DNA of 64,000 nucleotides from contig NZ_JAJTTE010000006.1 in NCBI RefSeq assembly GCF_021343995.1, positions 62,001 to 126,000 on the forward strand. The letters run 5' to 3'. The stretch comes from Pseudonocardia terrae (GTDB taxonomy: Bacteria > Actinomycetota > Actinomycetes > Mycobacteriales > Pseudonocardiaceae). Within the stretch, counting starts at the first letter, position 1; each line of letters opens with the position of its first letter. The translations under genes and the position numbers were made by a program. Of the stretch, positions 1 to 9,300 are shown one piece after another. Under the pieces are notes generated by a model. The model was given only the letters and a program-made list of their open reading frames with translations. It was not told where the DNA came from and searched no databases.

Positions 1-712
1 AGACCTGCGCGGACACGTCCGGATCGACGATCAGCTCCAGGAGGTACCGCACGAACTGGTCCGCGTTGCGGAACTGGAACTGGCCCTCGATGCCACCCTC
101 GGTGGCGTTCATCTGCAGCAGCGCGGTGAAGATCGCCGGATCCAGCCCGTGGTCGTCCAGCGCCTGGGCCCACCGGTCCTGCCGCTCGGTGACGACGAGT
201 CCGGCGCCGGGCACGGCGTCCCACTCCCGCAGCGCCGCGACGTACTCCTTCTGTGTGAGCCGCTGCCCGATCGGCAGGGCGTCGAACCCGGCTCGCCCGT
301 CCGGGGACTCGCCGCAGAGGTACCAACGGGCGCCCAGCCGGTCGTGGTCCCGGTTCGGGTCCGCGGGCTGCGCCCGGTCCGCCCACTCGTAGACGGCACC
401 GGTGACCAGCCGCCTTCCCGGCCCGGACCACTCGATGACGACGTGCCCGGTGTCGTCGCCCAGCACGTAGTCCTCGAGATGCTTGCCCGTGGCCTGGGTG
501 GCGAGGAAGTCCCGGCGCGCGGGGCGGATCAGGGCGCAGATCAGCGACAGGACGGTGGACTTGCCGCCGCCGTTGCGCAGCCAGAGGATCGAGTCCAGCG
601 GCAGGTCCTTCGCGTCCCGGAAGTCCAGCGTGACGTCCAGGAACCGGGCGGCCGTGGGCCCCATCCGGTCGATCCGGACGCGGCTGATCTTCCACATCAC
701 CGGCGCGCTCAC
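1..712 (-). CDS. jetC: JetC, Wadjet SMC-like ATPase, N-terminal part (cut by window edge)
   Basis: The gene runs off the left edge; about 237 N-terminal codons are present. After the GTG at 712 the protein reads VSAPVMWKISRVRIDRMG, and near residue 48 carries a Walker A loop, LRNGGGKSTVLSLI, the P-loop form found in SbcC/MukB-like ATPases of Wadjet (JetC) and MksB. It follows genes of the DUF3375 and DUF4194 families, the fixed jetA-jetB-jetC order of Wadjet/MksFEB. JetC is the SMC motor that, with JetA and JetB, extrudes plasmid DNA so that the nuclease JetD can cut it. jetD would lie outside the window. An ATG at 697 is an alternative start. The family call is confident; completeness cannot be judged. 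Confidence 0.9.
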   Translation of the reverse strand, partial: MSAPVMWKISRVRIDRMGPTAARFLDVTLDFRDAKDLPLDSILWLRNGGGKSTVLSLICALIRPARRDFLATQATGKHLEDYVLGDDTGHVVIEWSGPGRRLVTGAVYEWADRAQPADPNRDHDRLGARWYLCGESPDGRAGFDALPIGQRLTQKEYVAALREWDAVPGAGLVVTERQDRWAQALDDHGLDPAIFTALLQMNATEGGIEGQFQFRNADQFVRYLLELIVDPDVSAQV

Positions 713-789
713 TGCGCTCTCCCGCCGCGCGGACTCGGCGCCTCGCCCGGGCGCCGCGGGGTCGATGATCCGCTCACACGCTCGCTCAT
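709..789 (-). CDS. 26-codon mini-ORF bridging jetB and jetC
   Basis: A short open frame starts with an ATG overlapping the jetB stop (ATGA at 789-786) and ends with a TGA overlapping the jetC GTG (GTGA at 712-709). It therefore fills exactly the 73-nt gap between the two genes. The product would be a 26-residue basic, Ser/Pro-rich peptide beginning MSERVSGSSTPRR, with no recognisable domain. It may serve only to carry ribosomes from jetB to jetC by termination-reinitiation. Chance is possible, but two precise overlaps in a row argue for coupling. Confidence 0.4.
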   Translation of the reverse strand: MSERVSGSSTPRRPGEAPSPRGGRAQ

Positions 790-1502
790 GACGCCACCCG
801 CAGCGCGCGCAGCGCGTCCAGCGCCGCCCCGCCCGCCGAGTCCGCGACGAGCAGCCGGAACCGATCGGTGAGGTGGTAGACGTCCGGCCCCAGCGAGGTG
901 GCCTCGCGGGCGGCGCCCTGGTCCACCAGCCAGCCGAGGGCGTCCTCGATCACCTTGAGGGTGCAACCGCGACCGCGGCGCCCGGTCTGTGTGGTGATCA
1001 GCTGGGGCATGTCGTTGTAGACCTCGGCCGCAGCCCGGGCCCGCTCCTCCGGGGTGCCCTCGTCACCCTCCTGGGCCGTGAGGGTGTCGATGGCCGAGCG
1101 CAGGAACTCGTCCACCTTCACCAGGTCCACCAGTTTGGTGTCCGGATCATCGAAGTCCACGTCCTGCGGGTAGGCGTAGGCGGCGACACCGATCAGGACC
1201 AGCCCGAACACCAGGCGCTCGGCCTGGTCCATGGTGCGGAAGTCGGTGAGCCTGGTGGCGAACGGGCCACCGGGCTCGGGGGCGAGCACGATTCCGGAGC
1301 GTGGGGTGCCCAGCGCCTCCAGACCGAGGCCCTCGGCCATCGTGTCCACGACGTCCCGGAACCGCAGCTCGGTGCGGTACCGGTCCAGCAGGGCGCGGTA
1401 GTCACTGCCCTCCACGGGCCGCGCCTTGCGCTGCAGGCCGAACGCCAGCAGCTCCGCGGCGGCGCGCACCTCGGTGAGGTCCGCGGCGACGGCCTCACTC
1501 AC
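786..1502 (-). CDS. jetB: JetB, DUF4194 (MukE-like) subunit of Wadjet
   Basis: A 238-residue protein of the DUF4194 family, the kleisin-associated winged-helix (KITE/MukE-like) subunit called JetB in Wadjet and MksE in MksBEF condensins. The N-terminal half has the family look, with a helix ending in YRALLDRYRTELRFRDVVD followed by GLGLEALG. The C-terminal stretch DALGWLVDQGAA resembles a winged helix. The GTG start overlaps the end of jetA by 8 nt, and its stop overlaps the next frame by 4 nt, so the genes are translationally coupled. It should bridge the JetA kleisin and the JetC heads. Confidence 0.88.
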   Translation of the reverse strand: MSEAVAADLTEVRAAAELLAFGLQRKARPVEGSDYRALLDRYRTELRFRDVVDTMAEGLGLEALGTPRSGIVLAPEPGGPFATRLTDFRTMDQAERLVFGLVLIGVAAYAYPQDVDFDDPDTKLVDLVKVDEFLRSAIDTLTAQEGDEGTPEERARAAAEVYNDMPQLITTQTGRRGRGCTLKVIEDALGWLVDQGAAREATSLGPDVYHLTDRFRLLVADSAGGAALDALRALRVAS

Positions 1503-3015
1503 CGGCGGTCTCCAGTTCGTCCACGATCGACGCTTCCTCGTCGACAGCCGGGTGCAGGGGCCGTACCCGCAGGTCCCGCCCCCGGGCCAGCCGATGGTTC
1601 AGTTCGACGCCCTCGTCCAGCGCCTCCAGACCCCCGGCCAGCTCGACCGAGCCGTCCGGGTCCTCCTCGTCCGCCGCGGGGTCCGGGGCGAACGCCCACA
1701 GCGCCGTGAGCAGCACCAGCTCGGCGACCTCGTCGTCCTCGCTCGCGTCGAGCAGCTCGGACAGGGCCACCCCCTCCTCGGTCACCCGGGCCGCGGACAG
1801 CACCCCTCGCGCCCCCTCGACGACGGCGGCCGGGTACCGCTGCACGTCCTCCGCCTCGTCCTCCGCCGGGGCCGCCTCCTCGTCCGCCGGCTCGACGGTC
1901 TCCCGCTGCCGCGGCGGCGCCCAGAGCTGGTCCAGCAGGTCGTCGAAGCGGACGAGCCGGGGCACGCTCACCCCGAGCGCGCGGTCGGCGATGGCCGTGC
2001 CGACCGCGACGGCCTGCTCGCGCGGCAGGTCCAGGACGGGGAGCAGCACGTCCTCCCCGAGCGCCAGCATGCGCAGCCGACGGCGGCGCGCCAACCGTTG
2101 CCGGACCTGCGCGGCCAGGAACACCTCGCGGGCGCCGACCAGCCGGCGCTCGAGGTCCAGGTGCACCTGCCGGACGCGGTGCAGCAGGTCGACGATCCGG
2201 CCCGAGGTGGCCCGGACGTCTGCGGACGTCTCGGTGTCCAGCCCGCCCTGCACGTGCTCGAGGAAGCGGTCGTCCTCCGCGATCCGCTCCTCGACGTGCC
2301 TCCTCGCCGTGGCGAGCCGATCGGGGACGTCGACCAGCCAGTCGTGCGAGCCGACGTCCCGGCGGGTCGCGTCCAGCAGCTCGGACAGGGTGGCGGCGAT
2401 GCCGACCGAGGTGCGCTCGGCCTGCGCGGCCGTGCGGGCCGCCGCGTCGAACCGGCGGTCGTCGAGCTGGCGCTGCAGGACGTGGGCCAGTGCGCGGTCC
2501 GCGTCCTCCAGGTCGACGTCGAGCCCGTGGAGGAAGAGCGTGATGGCCTGGTCGGACGCCACCAGCACCGGCCCGTACTCCGCGTCGCGCAACGAGAGCA
2601 GCCGGAAGCTGTAGGGCTCGCGCGCCACCCGCTCCCCGGACAGATCGGCGAACCAGTAGGTGAACCGCCGGTGCTCGTGCGCCTCGTTGAGCAGGCCCTT
2701 CAGCACCACCTGCGCGACGTCTCGCGCCTGGTGCGCGCGGTCCGGCCGCATCCGGGCGGCCAGCGCGGTCAGGTCGTCGGCGACCTCCTCGAGGGTGGCC
2801 TCGCGCGCGAATCCCATCGACCCGACGACGAGGTCGACGGCGGCCAGGGCGAGCTGACGGAGGTCGAACAGCTCGTCGTCGATCCCGGCGTGCGCCGCGT
2901 TGCGCACCAGCCGCGAGATCGGGTCCGTGAGCGCGAGCGCACGCCACCGCGCCCGGGCGGTCGCATCCGCCGCGGGCGACACCACGGGAGCGGCGGCCGT
3001 CATGGTCAAGACCAT
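1495..3015 (-). CDS. jetA: JetA, DUF3375 (MukF-like kleisin) subunit of Wadjet
   Basis: A 506-residue protein of the DUF3375 family, the kleisin called JetA in Wadjet and MksF in MksBEF. It is mostly helical, has a central arginine-rich helix (RQRLARRRRLRMLALG) and acidic linkers in the last quarter (EPADEEAAPAEDEAED), as kleisins do. It is the first gene of the minus-strand operon. Two ATG starts are possible, at 3015 and 3003; neither has a strong ribosome site. With JetB and JetC it should form the complex that recognises small circular DNA. Identification rests on family features together with the jetA-B-C gene order. Confidence 0.88.
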   Translation of the reverse strand: MVLTMTAAAPVVSPAADATARARWRALALTDPISRLVRNAAHAGIDDELFDLRQLALAAVDLVVGSMGFAREATLEEVADDLTALAARMRPDRAHQARDVAQVVLKGLLNEAHEHRRFTYWFADLSGERVAREPYSFRLLSLRDAEYGPVLVASDQAITLFLHGLDVDLEDADRALAHVLQRQLDDRRFDAAARTAAQAERTSVGIAATLSELLDATRRDVGSHDWLVDVPDRLATARRHVEERIAEDDRFLEHVQGGLDTETSADVRATSGRIVDLLHRVRQVHLDLERRLVGAREVFLAAQVRQRLARRRRLRMLALGEDVLLPVLDLPREQAVAVGTAIADRALGVSVPRLVRFDDLLDQLWAPPRQRETVEPADEEAAPAEDEAEDVQRYPAAVVEGARGVLSAARVTEEGVALSELLDASEDDEVAELVLLTALWAFAPDPAADEEDPDGSVELAGGLEALDEGVELNHRLARGRDLRVRPLHPAVDEEASIVDELETAGE

Positions 3016-3099
3016 AGAAGGGCCTACCGACAGAAAACTCTCAGGCCCCTCTCACCTGCGATCGGGACACTCGCCGGTGGAACCGGAAAGGAGACCGCC

Positions 3100-3384
3100 G
3101 TGATCGCCTCCCTCCTCGGGCTGCTGCTGGTGCTGTTCCAGCTGGTCCTGCTCGCGCGGGTGGTCGTCGACTGGATCGGGGTCCTCTCCCCCGGCAGCGG
3201 CGGCTCCGCCCTCTACCAGGCCCGCCGCGTGACGCACGGGATCACCGAGCCCGTGATCGCGCCGGTCCGCCGGGTGGTGAGGCCGGTCAACCTGGGCGGC
3301 ATCAGCCTGGACCTGGCCTTCATCATCGTCTTCGTCGGCGTGCTGATCCTGCGCACCGCGATCGTCCCGCTGATCCCGTTCTGA
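3100..3384 (+). CDS. YggT family membrane protein
   Basis: A 94-residue integral membrane protein. One hydrophobic segment covers residues 1-27 (MIASLLGLLLVLFQLVLLAR) and a second covers about 67-92. The conserved loop between them contains RRVTHGITEPVIAPVRRVVRP, with the TEPVIAPVRR signature of the YggT family. This family often lies near division and cell-wall genes in Gram-positives, but its biochemical role is not settled. The GTG at 3100 is chosen because a strong GGAAAGGAG site lies 7 nt upstream. It is the only plus-strand gene here apart from the small protein that follows, and diverges from jetA. Confidence 0.85.
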   Translation: MIASLLGLLLVLFQLVLLARVVVDWIGVLSPGSGGSALYQARRVTHGITEPVIAPVRRVVRPVNLGGISLDLAFIIVFVGVLILRTAIVPLIPF

Positions 3385-3433
3385 TCGGGCGGGACGCCCC
3401 GCATACCCCACCCCGACCCGGGTAGTCGCGGGC

Positions 3434-3613
3434 ATGACCGACCAGAACCCCGAGCACAGCAGGGCCGAGGACGAGCCCGCCCTGCCCGACGACCCCGTGG
3501 ACCAGGACGCCGAGCCGACGATGACGGCGCCGGCGGAGGATCGCCCCGACGCGGGCACGCAGAATCCCCGCGGCGACAGCCCGGACGTGGCCGACGCCGA
3601 CGGCGAGGGCTGA
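3434..3613 (+). CDS. small acidic, probably disordered protein
   Basis: An ATG-initiated frame of 59 codons lies 49 nt after the YggT gene. The product is very rich in Asp, Glu, Pro and Ala (begins MTDQNPEHSRAEDEPALPDD) with almost no hydrophobic residues, so it is predicted to be disordered. No ribosome site of note is visible. No function is assigned. The acidic composition and its position between two assigned genes make a real short gene likely, but a non-coding stretch cannot be excluded. Confidence 0.5.
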   Translation: MTDQNPEHSRAEDEPALPDDPVDQDAEPTMTAPAEDRPDAGTQNPRGDSPDVADADGEG

Positions 3614-3621
3614 GCCAGAAC

Positions 3622-3792
3622 TCAGCCGGTCTGCGGCGAGTCCTCCCCCGGCAGCAGCACCCGGGCCAGCCGGCGGATGCGCTCAGGGGTGACCCGGCCC
3701 TGCACGGAGTCCCGCACGACCCGGAAGCGGGCCGCGCGGACCTGGCGCGCGGTCACCTCGGTGACCACGGGTTCGTCAGCCTGGTCGCTCAT
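3622..3792 (-). CDS. hypothetical 56-residue basic protein
   Basis: A 56-residue protein starting MSDQADEPVVTEVTARQVRA and ending RLARVLLPGEDSPQTG. The middle is Arg-rich and amphipathic (RFRVVRDSVQGRVTPERIRR), possibly a nucleic-acid-binding or membrane-associated helix. The start overlaps the end of the upstream gene by 17 nt, so the two are co-translated. It ends 8 nt from the convergent acidic ORF. The family was not recognised. Confidence 0.6.
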   Translation of the reverse strand: MSDQADEPVVTEVTARQVRAARFRVVRDSVQGRVTPERIRRLARVLLPGEDSPQTG

Positions 3793-4135
3793 CGTCGTCC
3801 TCCGTGTCGAGCACGAACTCCTCGCGGGCCGCACCGGTGGGTTCCGGCGGCGCGAAGGCCCGGTCGAGCTCGTCCAGGATAGCGTCGACCCGCTTCGCGT
3901 ACCGCCGGTTGAAGGCGTACCAGTGCCCCGCGATCCGCCGCTCCTCCAGCATGTGCCGGGCGGCCTCCGGGGCGACCTTCCCCTCGACGACCCAGTCGTA
4001 GACCTGGCTGCACCAGCCGAGCAGGGCGGTGTCCTCCTCCCGGCGCCGCTTGCCCTCGCCGACCAGCAGGTTGGCCACGGCGCCGAGCAGCGCGCCGAGG
4101 AGCCCGCCCAGGAAGCTCGCCCACGTCGCACCCAT
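3776..4135 (-). CDS. hypothetical membrane-anchored protein (119 aa)
   Basis: An ATG-initiated protein of 119 residues. Residues 5-26 (WASFLGGLLGALLGAVANLLVG) form a Gly-rich hydrophobic helix with small-xxx-small spacing, followed by a KRRR stop-transfer cluster. The rest is a soluble helical segment with an acidic C-terminus (DTEDDDERPG). It forms a two-gene unit with the 56-residue protein downstream. It sits between the Wadjet/YggT block and the Dap biosynthetic operon on the same strand, but a 138-bp gap separates it from sbnB, so there is no proof of a link. No function assigned. Confidence 0.65.
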   Translation of the reverse strand: MGATWASFLGGLLGALLGAVANLLVGEGKRRREEDTALLGWCSQVYDWVVEGKVAPEAARHMLEERRIAGHWYAFNRRYAKRVDAILDELDRAFAPPEPTGAAREEFVLDTEDDDERPG

Positions 4136-4273
4136 CGACGCGGACCGTAGCGGGCCCCACCGACGAAACCGGCGAACCCGGCGGCGCGCCGCCGCCGCCG
4201 GCGCGACCCGGCCGAGGCGCGCCCGGCGTGCTTCGCCGCGGCCCCAGCCGGCGCGAAACCCGGGAGGCCCGGC

Positions 4274-5350
4274 CTACCCGTGCCGTTTCAACTCGTGGAA
4301 GAACCCGTCGACGACCTGCAGCTCCCCCGCCTCCACGACCCGGTCGTACACGTACTTCCCGACGGCCAGGTCCAGCACCCCCAGCCCGAACGGCGAGAAG
4401 ATCACCGTGCCCTCGGCCGGCACCGACGCACGCCCGGAGAGGACGTCGTCGAGCGTCCCGGCCAGGAAGTCCCGGTTCCCGAGCCGCTGCTCGACCAGGT
4501 GCGGCGACGTGTCCGCCTTGAGGCAGTGCTCGACGTCGTCGACGAAGTTGGTCGCCTCGAGCAGGATCTCGGGCGCGAGGTCGCGCAGCGACACGTGCAG
4601 GACCAGCGGGCCGTGGTCGAACCAGGAGACCTCGGTGACGTGCGGCGTGCCGGCGATCGTCGCGAAGACCACCAGGTCGCTGCTCCGGATGAGCTCCTCG
4701 GGGGTGTCGTACAGGGTGATCCGGCCCGGGGTGCCCGAGCGCTCCAGGTGCCCGCGGAAGCCTGCCGCGCTGTCCGCGGACAGGTCGAACACGCCGATCT
4801 CCTCGAACTCCCAGCCGGTGCCGGCGAGGAAGGTCTGGATGTAGCGCGCGATCAGGCCCGTGCCGAAGAACCCGACGCGGGTCGGCCGCTTGCGGCCCTC
4901 GCTCAGCCGGTCCGCCGCCAGCGCCGCCGACGACGCCGTCCGGGTCGCGCTGATGATCGAGCTCTCCATGCAGGCGAACGGGTAGCCGGTGTCGTGGTCG
5001 TTGAGGATCAGCACGGCGGAGGCGCGCGGGATCCCGGCCTGGACGTTGCCCGGGAAGCTGGAGATCCACTTCAGCCCGTCGACCGGCGTCTGCCCGCCGA
5101 GGGAGGCCGGCAGCGCGATGATCCGCGAGGTCGGCCGGTCCGGGAACCGCAGGAAGTACGACGGCGGGTTGACCGTGTCCCCCGACCCGTGCAGCCGGTA
5201 GGTGGCCTCGACCAGGTCGGTGATCTCCCGCTCCCGTCCTGCCAGCGCCCCCTGGACCTGCGATCCGGAGACGACGGCGAACGGCGGCACGGTGAGCCCG
5301 GTGCCGGCGGGTGCTGTGGTGGGCTCGGCGGCGGGGTCGACGGCGGTCAC
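4274..5350 (-). CDS. sbnB: SbnB-like 2,3-diaminopropionate synthase (ornithine cyclodeaminase family)
   Basis: A 358-residue protein of the ornithine cyclodeaminase/mu-crystallin family. The Rossmann motif GFFGTGLIARYIQTF is near residue 180, and the N-terminal half carries the SbnB-like stretch YFLRFPDRPTSRIIALPASL. In staphyloferrin B biosynthesis SbnB oxidatively hydrolyses N-(1-amino-1-carboxy-2-ethyl)-glutamate with NAD, giving L-2,3-diaminopropionate (Dap) and 2-oxoglutarate. The intermediate is made by SbnA, encoded at the other end of this operon. The GTG start overlaps the stop of the oxygenase gene by 4 nt. It is the last gene of the five-gene operon. Function is inferred from family and from the paired sbnA. 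Confidence 0.88.
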   Translation of the reverse strand: MTAVDPAAEPTTAPAGTGLTVPPFAVVSGSQVQGALAGREREITDLVEATYRLHGSGDTVNPPSYFLRFPDRPTSRIIALPASLGGQTPVDGLKWISSFPGNVQAGIPRASAVLILNDHDTGYPFACMESSIISATRTASSAALAADRLSEGRKRPTRVGFFGTGLIARYIQTFLAGTGWEFEEIGVFDLSADSAAGFRGHLERSGTPGRITLYDTPEELIRSSDLVVFATIAGTPHVTEVSWFDHGPLVLHVSLRDLAPEILLEATNFVDDVEHCLKADTSPHLVEQRLGNRDFLAGTLDDVLSGRASVPAEGTVIFSPFGLGVLDLAVGKYVYDRVVEAGELQVVDGFFHELKRHG

Positions 5351-6339
5351 TGCGCACCCCCGGTGGGGGCGCAGTCGGCGAGCTTCACCGAGTCGGCCAG
5401 CCCGACGAGCACCTGCCGGTCGCCCTGGTAGGCCTCGCGGCTGTGCGCGCACCGGACGTTGTCGACGAGCAGCAGGTCACCGGCCTGCCACGGCTCGCGC
5501 AGCGTGTGGGCGGTGTAGACGTCGTTGATCAGCGCGATCACCTCGGGGCCGATGGGCTCGCCGTTGCCGAACCGCGTGGTGAACGGCAGGCCGTCCGGTC
5601 CGTACGTGTCCACCAGGAACTCGCGGACGTCCGGGTCGAGCGTGAACTCGTTGAGGAAGGCGATCTGGTTGAACCAGCAGCGCGCCCCGCTCACGGGGTG
5701 CCGCACGACGGCGAGCCGGCGCTGCCGGGTCTTGAGGCCGCCGTCGGCGGTCCACTCGAACTCGATCGCGTTGGCGCGGCAGTAGGCCTCGACGGCGGCG
5801 CGGTCGTCCGTGCCGAAGGCGTCGGGCCACGAGGCGCCGATCTCGTCGTTGTAGGTCCGGGTGAGCATCCAGCCCTCGCGCTCGAAGCGGGCGACGAGGT
5901 CGGCGGGCAGCGCCTCCAGCACCGCGGCGGCGTCGGACACCGTGGTGGCGCCGCCGGCGGCCGGCGGGTTGAGGCAGGCGAACAGCATCAGGCCGGGGAA
6001 CTCGAGCGTGTAGCTGAGCTCGTGGTGCATGCACATCTGCTGGTTGGCGGGCCACGAGGTCGACGAGTGCACACCGTCGCCGAAGTGCTGCCGCGGGGCG
6101 AACGCCTCGCGCTCGCCGAGCAGCGTGGTGGTGAGCCCGCGGAACACGGCCGAGGTGGCCGCCCAGTCCTGCAGGCCGAGGCCCCGGACGAACAGGTGCC
6201 CGTACTGCGTCACCAGGTTGCGGACGGCGTCGCGGTTCGCGGTGGCCCAGGCGGCGGGCCCCTGGGGCGCGGTGGTGGTCAGGACGACGGGCCCGCCAGG
6301 ACGTTGCGTGAGGTCCAGTGCGGGTGCGGGCTGGGTCAT
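5347..6339 (-). CDS. TauD/TfdA-family Fe(II)/2-oxoglutarate oxygenase (SyrP-like)
   Basis: A 330-residue non-heme iron oxygenase. The first metal-binding pair is in CMHHELSYTLEF, of the HxE type seen in the clavaminate-synthase-like/SyrP group rather than HxD. The distal His is in VRCAHSREAY, and the Arg of RQVLVGLAD probably binds 2-oxoglutarate. Related enzymes in NRPS clusters hydroxylate an amino acid at the beta carbon, often on the carrier protein. Here the natural guess is Dap or a Dap peptide. The ATG at 6339 is chosen because GGAAGGA precedes it by 6 nt; longer upstream frames lack a site. It lies 31 nt after the NRPS gene and overlaps sbnB. Confidence 0.85.
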   Translation of the reverse strand: MTQPAPALDLTQRPGGPVVLTTTAPQGPAAWATANRDAVRNLVTQYGHLFVRGLGLQDWAATSAVFRGLTTTLLGEREAFAPRQHFGDGVHSSTSWPANQQMCMHHELSYTLEFPGLMLFACLNPPAAGGATTVSDAAAVLEALPADLVARFEREGWMLTRTYNDEIGASWPDAFGTDDRAAVEAYCRANAIEFEWTADGGLKTRQRRLAVVRHPVSGARCWFNQIAFLNEFTLDPDVREFLVDTYGPDGLPFTTRFGNGEPIGPEVIALINDVYTAHTLREPWQAGDLLLVDNVRCAHSREAYQGDRQVLVGLADSVKLADCAPTGGAQ

Positions 6340-6370
6340 GACGGTTCCTTCCGAGGGTGTGGTCGTCCGT

Positions 6371-9300
6371 TCAGGAAGAGGCGGCGCGGGCCGCGTCGAG
6401 TACGACGGCGGCCGCCTCGTCGGGTCGGCTCCGGAGGAAGTGGTGCCCACCCCCGTCGAGCTCTCGGGTCCGGATCTCCCCGGCCAGGAGCTCCCAGTCC
6501 CGGCGGCGGGTCTCGTCGGCCGTGCTCGGGTCGTCCGCGGCCCGGACGACGACGACCGGCGCGGTGACCTTGATCCCGGAGGTGGCGGCGTCGGCCAGGT
6601 ACCGGTGCGCCTCGATGCAGTCGTGGCGGTACGCCGCCGCGACCCGCTGGGCGCCCTCCGCGTCGAGCTGGTCGAGCTCCGGGTACAGGCCGGTGTCGCG
6701 CAGCCGGTCGACCAGCGCGGCGTCCGACCGCCCGGACAGCTCGACGATCCCGTTCCGGCGGGTCGTCGGGTCGCCGAGCTGCTGCGACGAGAGCACGACC
6801 AGCTCGACGTGCACCCCCCGCTCGTCCAGCGCCCGCGCGGTGGCGACGGCGTACGCGGTGCCCGAGGAGTGCCCCCACAGCAGCACGCGGGTGAGCTTCC
6901 GGGCCGTGATCTCGGCGGTGACGCGCTCGACGATCTCGGCCAGCGGTACGAACTTCTCCGCGGCGGAGGGGTCGTGGCCGGGCGGCTCGACGCCGAACAC
7001 GGTCATCCCGGTGAGGCGGCCCGCCACCGGCCGGAAGTTGACGGCGTTGCCGCCGGCCGGCGGGAAGCAGACCAGCGCCCGGCCCGGGTCGGCGCCGGTG
7101 GCGAGGGGCTGCAGCAGCTCCGCCGCCGCCGCGGGCGCGGCGGGGTCGGCGGCCGCCGCGGGCGCGTCGAGCAGCGTGGCCAGGTCGGAGAGCACCGGGT
7201 TGCGGGTGATGTCCTTGAGCGACACCGCCCGGTCCAGCGCCACCGCGAGCTTCACCGCGGACAACGACGAGCCGCCCCGGTCGAAGAAGTGGTCGTGCCG
7301 GCTGATCTCCGCCTCCGGCACCCCGAGGATCTGCGCGAACGCGGCGGCCAGCCGCTGCTCGGCGGGGGTCGCGGGAGCCTCGTGGTCCGCGGCGGCCGCG
7401 GGTTCCTGCCCCAGCTCGGCGGCGAGCGCCGTCAGCACCTTCGTGTCGATCTTGCCGTTCGCGGTGAGCGGCAACGGCTCCCGGCGGTGGAACGCCGCGG
7501 GGACCATGTACACCGGCAGCGTGCGGGCCAGGCCGCCCCGCAGGAGGTCGACGGGCAGGTCCTGAGCGGCGGCGTAGAAGGCGACCAGCTGCGCACCGGC
7601 GCCGGGACGCTCGGCCACGACGACGGCGCCGCTACGAACCCCGGGGATGCCCGACAGCGCGTTCTCGATCTCGCCGATCTCGATGCGGAACCCGCGGATC
7701 TTGACCTGGCTGTCCCGGCGGCCGAGGAACTCGAGCTTGCCCTCGGGCGTCCAGCGGCCGTAGTCGCCGCCGCGGTAGAGCCGCTCCCCCGGCACGTGCG
7801 GGTCGGTCAGGTAGACCGCGCGGGTGCGCTCCGGGTCGTTGACGTACCCGCGGCCCACGCAGACGCCGGCGAAGCAGATCAGGCCGGGGGCGCCGAGCGG
7901 GACCGGCTCGAGGTTCTCGTCGGTGACGTAGACGCGCACGTTGCGCACCGCCGGGCCGAGCACGACCTTGGCGGGCGCGGACCGCATGACCTCGTGGTTG
8001 GTGTCGTCCGAGGTCTCGGTCAGGCCGTAGGCGTTGACCAGCGCGACGCCCTGCAGCTGCCCGAAGAACCGCTGCGCGAGCTCGGTCTTGAGCGCCTCAC
8101 CGGTCGCCGAGACGCACCGCAGGTCGGGCAGCTCCCGACCGGTGCGCTCCAGGTAGGACAGCACGACCTCGAGGTAGGACGGGACGAGCTGCACCACCGC
8201 GACCTGCTCTTCGACGATCGTGTCGACGAACCGTTCGACGTCGAGGATCGAGTCCTGCGGCACGACGACCGTCCGGCCGCCGACCAGGAGCGCCGAGACC
8301 AGCTGCCAGAGCGAGATGTCGAAGCACTGCGGAGCGGTCTGCGCGACGACCGCACCCTCGGCGATCTCCAGGTCCTCGATCTTGGCGAGCAGGTGGTTGA
8401 GCATCCCGGCGTGCTCGCACATCGCGCCCTTGGGCTCGCCGGTGGAACCGGAGGTGAAGTAGACGTACGCAGCCTGGTCCGGGCCGACGGCCACGCCGAG
8501 GTCGCTCCCGTCGGCCTCCTCCGCCAGCGCGCCGGCGAGGGTGAGCACGCGGACCTCGGGCATCGCGTCGAGGGCCCGGTCGAGGGTCTCGGTGCTGCCC
8601 GGCTCGGTGACGACGAGCGCCGCCTCCGCCCTCGTCAGGGTCTTCAGGATCCGCTCGGCCGGGAAGTGCGGCTCGATCGGCAGGTACACCCCGCCCGCCT
8701 TGAACACCGCGAGCACGGCGGCCATCCAGTCGAGGTTCCGCTCCGTCACCACGCCGACGACGCCCTCGCGCTCCAGGCCCTGGTCCTGCAGCGCGCGGGC
8801 GAGGCGGTTGGCGCGGTCGTTCAGCTCGGCGTAGGTCCAGCGCACGTCGCCCTGGACCGCGGCGATCGCGTCGGGGTGCCGGCGGACGCGCTCCTCGACC
8901 AGCTCGTGGAAGCGGCGGTCGGGCAGCGGGCGGATCGGCCCGGCCAGGCCCTCGAGCTGGTAGGCGCGTTCCTCGTCGGACAGCAGGGTCGACGCCGTGT
9001 GGTCGGTGCCGGGGGCGTCGGTGAGCTGCGCGAGCGCCGCGAGGTGGTAGCCCGCGATCCGGGATCCCGCGGCGGCGTCGAGTACGTCCGTGCGGTGCCG
9101 CAGCTGCAGCAGGCCGTCCCGGACGCCGACGGTGAGGACGACCTCCCCGGCCGGCTCCGGCGCGGGCCCGGCCGGGTCGACCTCGGTCTCGAACACCGGG
9201 CCGGCCACGCCGAGCTCGGCGCGCAGCGCCTCGACCGGGAAGTCCTGGTGGGTCCGCAGCTCGGCGGCGGCCAGCTGGGCCGAGTCGAGCAGGGCGCGCC

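Noticed and set aside
786..966. Longer frame (85 codons) running from inside jetB to the jetC start
   Set aside because: Its upstream part is a shadow of jetB; only the section after the ATGA overlap has a reason to be translated.
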